From Hyaloperonospora brassicae (taxonomy: Eukaryota > Oomycota > Peronosporomycetes > Peronosporales > Peronosporaceae): a stretch of 64,000 nucleotides of DNA. The notes under the pieces are model-generated. The model was not told where the DNA came from. It searched no databases and saw only the letters and a list, made by a program, of their open reading frames with translations. The DNA lies in NCBI GenBank assembly GCA_947650285.1, contig CANTFL010000424.1, forward strand, positions 1-64,000, given 5' to 3'. Positions 58,273 to 64,000 of this stretch are shown in pieces. The position numbers and the translations under genes were made by a program. Position 1 is the first letter of the stretch. The number at the start of each line of letters is the position of its first letter.

Positions 58273-61051
58273 ATGCGTCCGTCCAATTCGCCTCCGAGCA
58301 CCCTCATGGACGCCGCCACGTGCGTGTGGAACCAGTACTACCCCGACGACCACAACATCGGTATCCGCCAGCCGGGGAGACCCGTTCTGTGCACTATTAT
58401 AGCCCTATCAGCGACACCGATGGCCGCTTCCAAGCCGCCGTGACCTTCCTCAACTGTTTCCGACACGGCGAACAATGGGCTCCGTTGCTCCAAGTACGAG
58501 GTATTACTTCTTGCACCGCAATACACACCAGTGAGTAGTCACAGTCGAAAATGCTGCAGTGTGACTTGACGCAGGCGAACGTGACGGTGGTGTGGCTGCA
58601 CTATCAGGAGCTCATTCGGACTGGAACAAAGGACTTTGAGCGAGCAATGACGGAAAACATTGAAGACGTGCTGCTTTGCATGGGCATCGCGCTGTGCATG
58701 CGGCGGCACGAGCTTCGCCTGGAGGCAGAAGAAGACGCCGCGAGGAAGCGGAACGTGCTCGTTGATCGTACCAAGATCACGGTTCGGTTGCACGGCGTGA
58801 CGCCGGTGCTGCCCATTGCTGCGGTGAAAGCAGAACTGGTGCACCAGTTTGTCAGTGTTGTTGGCACGGTCGTGCGAGTGAGCGCTATCAAGCCACTCGT
58901 CACAAGGTGCGACTTTGTTTGTGCGAAGTGCAATGAAGCGACGTCGAGAGCCTTCCCCGAGGGAAAGTTCACTCCTCCACAGGGGTGTGAGCATTCGCCG
59001 TGTCGAGGTCGGACGCTGCTACCGAACCGGTCGTCGGTGGATACAGTCGATTACCAGAAGATCAAGTGGGTCGAGGAATAGCGCGTGTGGGGTTCTCCGA
59101 AGATGCAACTGACTCATCACACGCATGTGGTCATTGTGGTCTTTGATGCTGTTGTTGTTGCTGTTGCTGTTGCTGTTATTGTTGTTGCTGATGTTGTCAA
59201 GACTGCAGGAGATCGAAGCCACAGATGTTGGCCCTGGCCGTGTGCCGCGAATGGTAACATGTTACCTGCCTATGTAGGACCCATCCTTTCGTTACTTACG
59301 TCCAATGAGTTGATCATCGTGGCGCGCAGATTGAGGTGGAATTGTACGAGGATCTTGTGGACTCTTGCGTTCCTGGTAACGTCGTGACGATCTCAGGCAT
59401 CGTGAAGAGCGTCAACTCGGAAATCCACGGAGGAAGGTATGGCAAGCGTGCGCAAGCAAACAGCCTGTATATACTGTACATCAGCGCCAACTCCGTCGAA
59501 AACTCGGCAAAGGTAACTTGTGCGATGATGTGAAGGGCTTGTCGGATGCGGAATGATGGACCTCGCATGTTGTGTCTGCTTGCTTCAACGTAGGCGGACA
59601 AAGACAAAGCTTCGGACATTGATTTTGCCAAAGAAGACCTCGAACAGATTAGCAGTATCATCAATCAGGGCGACGTCTTCGACCGGCTTGTCCATTCCCT
59701 GTGTCCCGGCATTTATCGCAACGACATCGTGAAGGCTGGTCTGATCCTGGCGTTGCTCGGAGGAACTCGGAACTCGGATGACAAAGACACGCCATGCGTG
59801 AGCAGAGCAGATTCACACGTGCTAGTTGTTGGCGATCCTGGTCTGGGCAAAAGTCAGATGCTTCGGGCTGTGTCCATGGTTGCGCCACGAGCTGTGTACG
59901 TGGGTGGAAACACCACTACCACGACGGGGTTGACTGTCACAATGGTGAAAGACGGGTCCGGCGACTACGCGCTGGAAGCCGGTGCCCTCGTTCTCGCCGA
60001 TCAGGGAGTTTGCTGCATTGACGAGTTCGACAAAATGGGGATCGACTACCAGGCCCTGCTCGAAGCGATGGAGCAGCAAAGCATCAGTATTGCAAAGGCA
60101 GGTATCGTGTGCAGCCTCAACGCTCGGACGTCCGTCATTGCCGCTGCCAATCCCAGCGGCGGTCACTACGACCGCAGTCAGTCAGTGCGAGAGAACCTGA
60201 AAATGAAAGCTCCGCTCTTGTCTCGCTTCGACCTCGTTTTCATCCTGCTGGACCGGCCGGACGAAGAACGAGATCGGCTGTTGTCGGAGCACGTGATGAA
60301 CTCTCACGCACGTGGCGCGCGAAAGTCGAGGAAGCGCGTGCGCGACGACTGTGCACCAACGAGTTCATGGAAGTCGAGCAGACACGCCAACACACTGCCG
60401 TCAAGCGATTACGAACCAGCCGCCGAGTCTGGTCACCGCATGCTATCGCACCGTCTCCGTCAGAACGCGTCCGAGTTCAGCATCGACCCCATACCCCTCT
60501 ACTTTGTGCGCAAGTTTATCGCGTACGCTCGCCGATACGTGCACCCACGTCTGTCGCCTGAGGCTGCGACTGTGCTTCAACGGAAGTATCTGGAGCTGCG
60601 TGCAGCAGGCGAGGGCGATCAGAACTCGGCGGACAGCATCCCGATCACTACACGGCAGCTAGAGTCGCTCATCCGTCTCTCGCAAGCGCGCGCTCGAGCG
60701 GAGCTCGCTGAGACCGTCTCGGTCGAGCACGCCCGAGATGTCGTTGACATCCTGCAGGACTGTTTGCGCGACACGTGCGTCACTGAAGACAGCAGTCTCG
60801 ACTTTGGCCGCAGCGGAGGCATGAGTCTGGCCAAGAAGGTGAAAGCGTACGTCGCACGGCTCATGAAAGCGGCAGCCCGACGCAACACGAGTCTGTTCTC
60901 CATGGACGACCTGGTCCAAGTGGCCGACAGCATGGCGCTCAAGGTGGACGACTTTCGAGACTTCGTGGATGTCCTGCGCAACGAGTGTTACTTGCTGAAG
61001 AAAGGCCCGGGACAGTACAAAGTGCAAACGTCGTCGTACAACATGATGTGA
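58273..61051 (+). CDS. MCM8: MCM8 DNA helicase, five introns inferred
   Basis: Exons by reading frame: 58273-58334 (uncertain), 58403-58493, 58560-59065, 59202-59253, 59330-59512 and 59594-61051, about 783 residues (human MCM8 has 840). The N-terminal domain has a zinc-binding pair, CAKC and C-x4-C (GCEHSPCRG). The AAA+ core shows Walker A GDPGLGKS (near residue 377), the MCM8-typical YVGGNTTTTTGLTVT, Walker B CCIDEFDKMG (near 437), LLEAMEQQSISIAKAG, AAANPSGGHYDRSQS and the arginine-finger motif LLSRFDLVF (near 507). A winged-helix C-terminus ends in KKGPGQYKVQTS. MCM8 with MCM9 drives DNA unwinding in homologous recombination and crosslink repair. No lesion was found. Only the first exon is doubtful: ATG 58273 and the next block are in different frames, which an intron 58335-58402 or 58320-58402 would fix. 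Confidence 0.93.
59066..59201 (+). other. MCM8 intron with GTTGCT microsatellite
   Basis: The 136-nt intron (GTGGGTC donor, TTGTCAAG acceptor) joins KIK to LQEIEATD in frame. Its second half is a run of GTTGCT/GTTGTT triplets. Confidence 0.8.
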
Positions 61052-61100
61052 CCAAGACCGTGTTGTGCGACTACGTTATCAGCAGCTTCAGCTCGAGGAT

Positions 61101-62195
61101 CGCTGATGTCTTCCAACAGCCGCCGCAGTTGGCTTCGACGGTCATCAGCAGCTCAACTGGTGCGTCCGCCCGACACGATCGTCTGCGGCAGGTGTTTACT
61201 TGATATTGAGCTTCTCCCGACGGGCCCTGACCTCCTGGTCCACGATAGCTTGCGGTCGCTCGGAAGAGAAGAGGTCGTGGCCCGCTTTGCGTTCTACAAG
61301 ACAGAAGGAGCGAAGGAGGAGGGAAAGCACAGGTGCGAGTTAGACGGCGGACAAGCGAGTGGAGCGAACGAGCGCAGCGTACGCTTCTGGACAACGGGGT
61401 ACGCGCAGATGGCGAGACAGAGCGACGTGCCGACGAACACTTTGCCGCTCTGGCTCAGCGGGAGCTTTTCGAGGAACGTGAGCAGCATCTCGATCGACTG
61501 ACTGAGCTCTCTCGGCTGTCTTGAGCGCTCGATTCCCTGTGATACGACATAGCGAGAGGGCGACGGGGACGTGTCAAAGTCGATGAACGTCCTGCTGATA
61601 ATGATGGCTCGGTCAGAAGCGACGACCAGTGGATGGACACCTGAAGCACCGAGAGAGACGGACGGACGGACGGACGGCAGTGGCAACAAACAATGACACA
61701 CAACGACACTTACTTGTGCTTCACAACGTGGTCTGTTCGCTTGCTCGCTTTCGACTGACTGGTGGTACAGCTGATCGATGTGGCACTGCTTGCGCACGGG
61801 CACATGGCTTGAAGGGCGTTGTGTGTGAAGCTGTTGTGGCTAGGTACGTACGTCGCTGAAACGAGTCGTTGAAGCGAATTGCCGAGAACAACGATCCGTT
61901 GGCAGACGCAAGACACCGATACCAATGCTGCGTGGTCCATCTTTGTTCCTGTGGGTGACAGTTGAGGCAGAGACTATCGATAGGACAAGAGCAAACGCGT
62001 TTCGACTCTTTCGTAGTGCATTAAACGTGAGACCGTCGTCAACTTCTCCAGTATTCAGCATCCAACGTCCGCAGCAACGCGAATCCTGGAAGAAACTTGT
62101 CACCGATGGCGGCCAGAGCAGCCCGCCGTCCAACGCAACCAGCAGCCTCTCGCCTCCACTGCTTGTTCACTGTCGGATGAGAGCGTCAACTTCGC
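61101..62195 (-). repeat. Right arm of the inverted repeat around MCM8
   Basis: Reverse complement of 56847-57932 at about 98% identity by eye. It starts 49 bp behind the MCM8 stop codon. Confidence 0.92.
61196..61488 (-). CDS. Small single-membrane-span protein, right copy
   Basis: Same gene as 57545-57837: exon 1 61488-61383, intron 61382-61294, exon 2 61293-61196. Predicted start, splice sites, intron length (89 nt) and stop are all preserved. It is transcribed toward MCM8, so the two 3' ends are only about 145 bp apart. An upstream extension of the frame to 61803 exists as in the left copy. Confidence 0.5.
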
Positions 62196-62273
62196 ACGAC
62201 AAGCTTTGTCGCTCGGGCGTTGATGTTCGCGCCGGCCGCTGACCAGCTTCAGTTTAGCTACCTCTCGAATGGG

Positions 62274-62423
62274 CTACTTGTTAGCAGACGAAGGTAGCGT
62301 GCGTGGTTTGGCAGTTTCATCGGCAGATTTCGAGTACGAATGACGAATATACGTCGCTCGAGCCGTGTCATGCGTCACGCAGAGAACGCCAACGGCGAGG
62401 AAAAGCACACTGAAGAAGCGCAT
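62274..62423 (-). CDS. Small secreted protein (49 residues), right copy
   Basis: It starts MRFFSVLFLAVGVLCVTHDT, a signal peptide with cleavage expected near residue 23 (ARA), then a 26-residue polar tail containing KPRTLPSS. R-T-L-P at residues 41-44 sits where RXLR effectors carry R-x-L-R and would differ from it by the last residue only. The stop follows five residues later, so no effector domain remains. An in-frame upstream extension (to 62579) lacks a signal peptide at its start and is rejected. Confidence 0.5.
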   Translation of the reverse strand: MRFFSVLFLAVGVLCVTHDTARATYIRHSYSKSADETAKPRTLPSSANK

Positions 62424-62907
62424 GCGGAGGTGTAGATGTTGCTGGTGGTTTGCAAAACCGATTATGAGTGCTCTCAACTTGAGCGCCAATGTTAATTTCA
62501 CAAGTCCCTCTACTTCAATCACAAACAAACGTGCTAGACATCGGTTTGAAGTCAAACATTGGCGAGATGCATTCAGCATAGTCCTGACTTCTCTTTCTTA
62601 CATGTCACGACCACCTCTACGTCTTTTTTTCTATCACTTGTCGTATCAACCAGGAAAAGACACCGTACATTCGCGGTAAAGTCACCGAACATATGCGACG
62701 AAGCCACGAGATGGCGATCTTCGGGTAAACAGAAATATACCAGAGCTGGCATGACATGTTTTTTCGGCTTTTTGAAAAACCCGAATAATTGGGGTCGACG
62801 AAATTTAGTTTTTTTTGGTGTTTTAGGCCCCTGATCGTCGTGCGCAGAAAATTCTTGACCCCTCAAAAGTGTTGTCAGATAAGCGCCTCAACGTGAGGTT
62901 CCTCAAA
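62424..62907. other. No recognisable gene
   Basis: A minus-strand frame 62573-62866 (97 codons, basic) has no motif, and T-rich runs are frequent around 62756-62826. Confidence 0.45.
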
Positions 62908-63235
62908 AGATCTTGTAGCTTAAGCGACACGGTGTGGCAGCACCATGCGAAAGGTCACCGAATCGATATCTGGTGACCTAGTAAAAAAGTTATAACCTTT
63001 GGGTAATGGTGTGTCGGAATTCACCAGCACTGTCTTGCCAGACAATGACTACCCCCACGTTAAGTACGTTTGGGCGTCTTAAGTAACACACTACCAGAAT
63101 TAGAAACGTACAACTAGACGAACAGTAATGCGCGACGAGACGGTGAGTAATGCGCGACGAGACGGTCAGCAATGCGCGACTAGACGATTACTAACGTAGA
63201 GGCAGAAAGAATCTAGTAGGCTTAGAGTAGCAACA
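62908..63235 (+). repeat. tRNA-derived SINE, copy 2
   Basis: Box A TAGCTTAAGCGA (62917-62928) and a degraded box B GAATCGATATC (62960-62970) are followed by a body homologous to copy 1 reversed: TTCACCAGCACTGTC, TGCCAGACA, ACGTACAACTAGACGAACAGTAATGCG. It is longer than copy 1, mainly because of the 22-bp repeat expansion at 63124-63189. Confidence 0.75.
63124..63189. repeat. 22-bp tandem repeat, three copies, inside the SINE
   Basis: AGTAATGCGCGACGAGACGGT plus one base occurs at 63124 and 63146, and a diverged third copy at 63168. Copy 1 of the SINE has a single unit at the same place. Confidence 0.9.
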
Positions 63236-63482
63236 GGAGGGTGTGAATTAAGGACATAAATATAACACTGTAAATTTTGTGAAACTTCTATCACTTCCTT
63301 TAAAAAAGGCCACATTCATTGGTTCCACGACCTCATTTCAGTCCTAGTGACTACGAGACTCAATCGAAAATTGGAAATGGTTTTCGACTGGTCAAAGAAG
63401 GTATCCTCGGCGTCGACCGTAGAACAATAGACAAATATTATCCTTTCCTCACTTATAAACTCAGCTCCCGGTATATCAAATT

Positions 63483-63848
63483 TGGAACGGGGCAGCCCGT
63501 TACATGGAAATTGTCATTTGAAGAGATAATGACAATAAAGAATATGAAGTTGAATATTCTTTGAAGGGTCGATCAAAGAGTCTGTTCATTGGTTGATATC
63601 TTGACGATATCAACCCACCAATCGCCGCAAGACGCGCGCAATGAGTGGTGAGTAGACGTCGTCATACACTCAGTTAGATTAGCATAATTAAGTTAAGTCA
63701 AACAGAGAGACAGTGCTTAAAAGACTTAATTACATTATTACAACAGTTCTGCTTTTACCTTATCTACGCTTCCTCGCTTGCCTTGTGTACGTCTGTTGGG
63801 GCACCGATACCCTTGCGTTAAGTTCACGCAAGGGTGTGCCCCGTTACA
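63483..63848 (+). repeat. 5' LTR of element C
   Basis: It aligns with the solo LTR 53842-54232. The first bases are TGGAACGGGGCAGCC where the solo copy has TGTGACGGGGCAGCC, and it ends TGCCCCGTTACA. A primer-binding site and gag start follow, so it is the 5' LTR of an element that continues past the window. Confidence 0.9.
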
Positions 63849-63850
63849 CC

Positions 63851-63869
63851 TGGTAGCACTTTGTAGTCC
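63851..63869 (+). other. Primer-binding site of element C
   Basis: TGGTAGCACTTTGTAGTCC begins two bases after the LTR, as in element A. The first eight bases fit initiator-methionine tRNA ends. Confidence 0.75.
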
Positions 63870-63892
63870 TTCCAAGGACCACAACATCCAAC

Positions 63893-64000
63893 ATGAATAT
63901 GTTGGATGATGAAGAGACCTTTCACGCCACGCGTGAAGGGTTTACCCATTTGAGTGAAATCGAATGGGGTGCGGTAGAACGAATGAGTTCTACCGTAGGC
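63893..64000 (+). CDS. gag of element C, N-terminal fragment cut by the window end
   Basis: Thirty-six open codons from ATG 63893 (MNMLDDEETFHATREGFTHL) run to the last base. The DNA aligns with the inner side of element B's 5' LTR, including CTTTCACGCCACGCGTGAAGG and a closing CTACCGTAGGC, showing that B and C belong to related families. The state of the rest is unknown. Confidence 0.7.
   Translation, partial: MNMLDDEETFHATREGFTHLSEIEWGAVERMSSTVG

Noticed and set aside
59019..59222. Minus-strand Asn/Ser-rich ORF
   Set aside because: It is the reverse reading of the GTTGCT microsatellite in an MCM8 intron.
63124..63189. CRISPR array
   Set aside because: The three 22-bp units are contiguous without spacers and sit inside a SINE in a eukaryotic genome.

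Overview
The window looks like a repeat-rich stretch of an oomycete nuclear genome, most like Peronosporales (Phytophthora or downy-mildew relatives). The evidence is compact host genes with short GT-AG introns (MCM8, 66-136 nt), single-exon conserved genes (Ctf8, a membrane-anchored GH18 protein), oomycete-style Ty3/Gypsy chromoviruses, MULE, hAT and pogo relics, tRNA-derived SINEs and small signal-peptide proteins. The species cannot be named from sequence alone.

Layout. 0-9 kb: end of a Gypsy LTR, a decayed coiled-coil gene, CTF8 with a 14-bp minisatellite just behind it, a hAT-derived ORF, and a type II membrane GH18 (chitinase-like) gene. 9.1-20.8 kb: a complete but dead Gypsy element on the minus strand (element B). 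Its 3' LTR is split by a 3.4-kb MULE insertion; both insertions keep recognisable target-site duplications. 22.5-23.5 kb and 50.6-51.4 kb: two inverted copies of an unnamed dispersed repeat. 24.4-32.0 kb: a second Gypsy element (element A), bounded precisely by 477-bp LTRs and a perfect 5-bp target duplication. Its gag-pol is broken, but an open antisense reading frame of 434 codons lies between integrase and the 3' LTR. 32-40 kb: AT-rich, almost featureless DNA with one SINE. 40.2-42.5 kb: a decayed eIF2A gene. 46.7-48.1 kb: a decayed pogo/Tigger-type transposase. 53.8-54.7 kb: two LTRs in opposite orientation. 56.6-62.4 kb: an intact MCM8 helicase gene sitting between two near-identical inverted arms of about 1.1 kb, each carrying a small membrane-protein gene and, just outside, a 49-residue secreted-protein gene. 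62.9-63.2 kb: a second SINE. 63.5 kb to the end: the 5' LTR, primer-binding site and first codons of gag of a third Gypsy element (C).

The functional host genes are few and mostly concern chromosome maintenance (Ctf8, cohesion and clamp loading; MCM8, recombination repair) plus one surface glycoside hydrolase-like protein. The rest records successive transposon insertion and decay. The most unusual points are the antisense ORF arrangement seen in both Gypsy elements, the inverted duplication around MCM8, and two copies of a SINE that differ by expansion of an internal 22-bp repeat.
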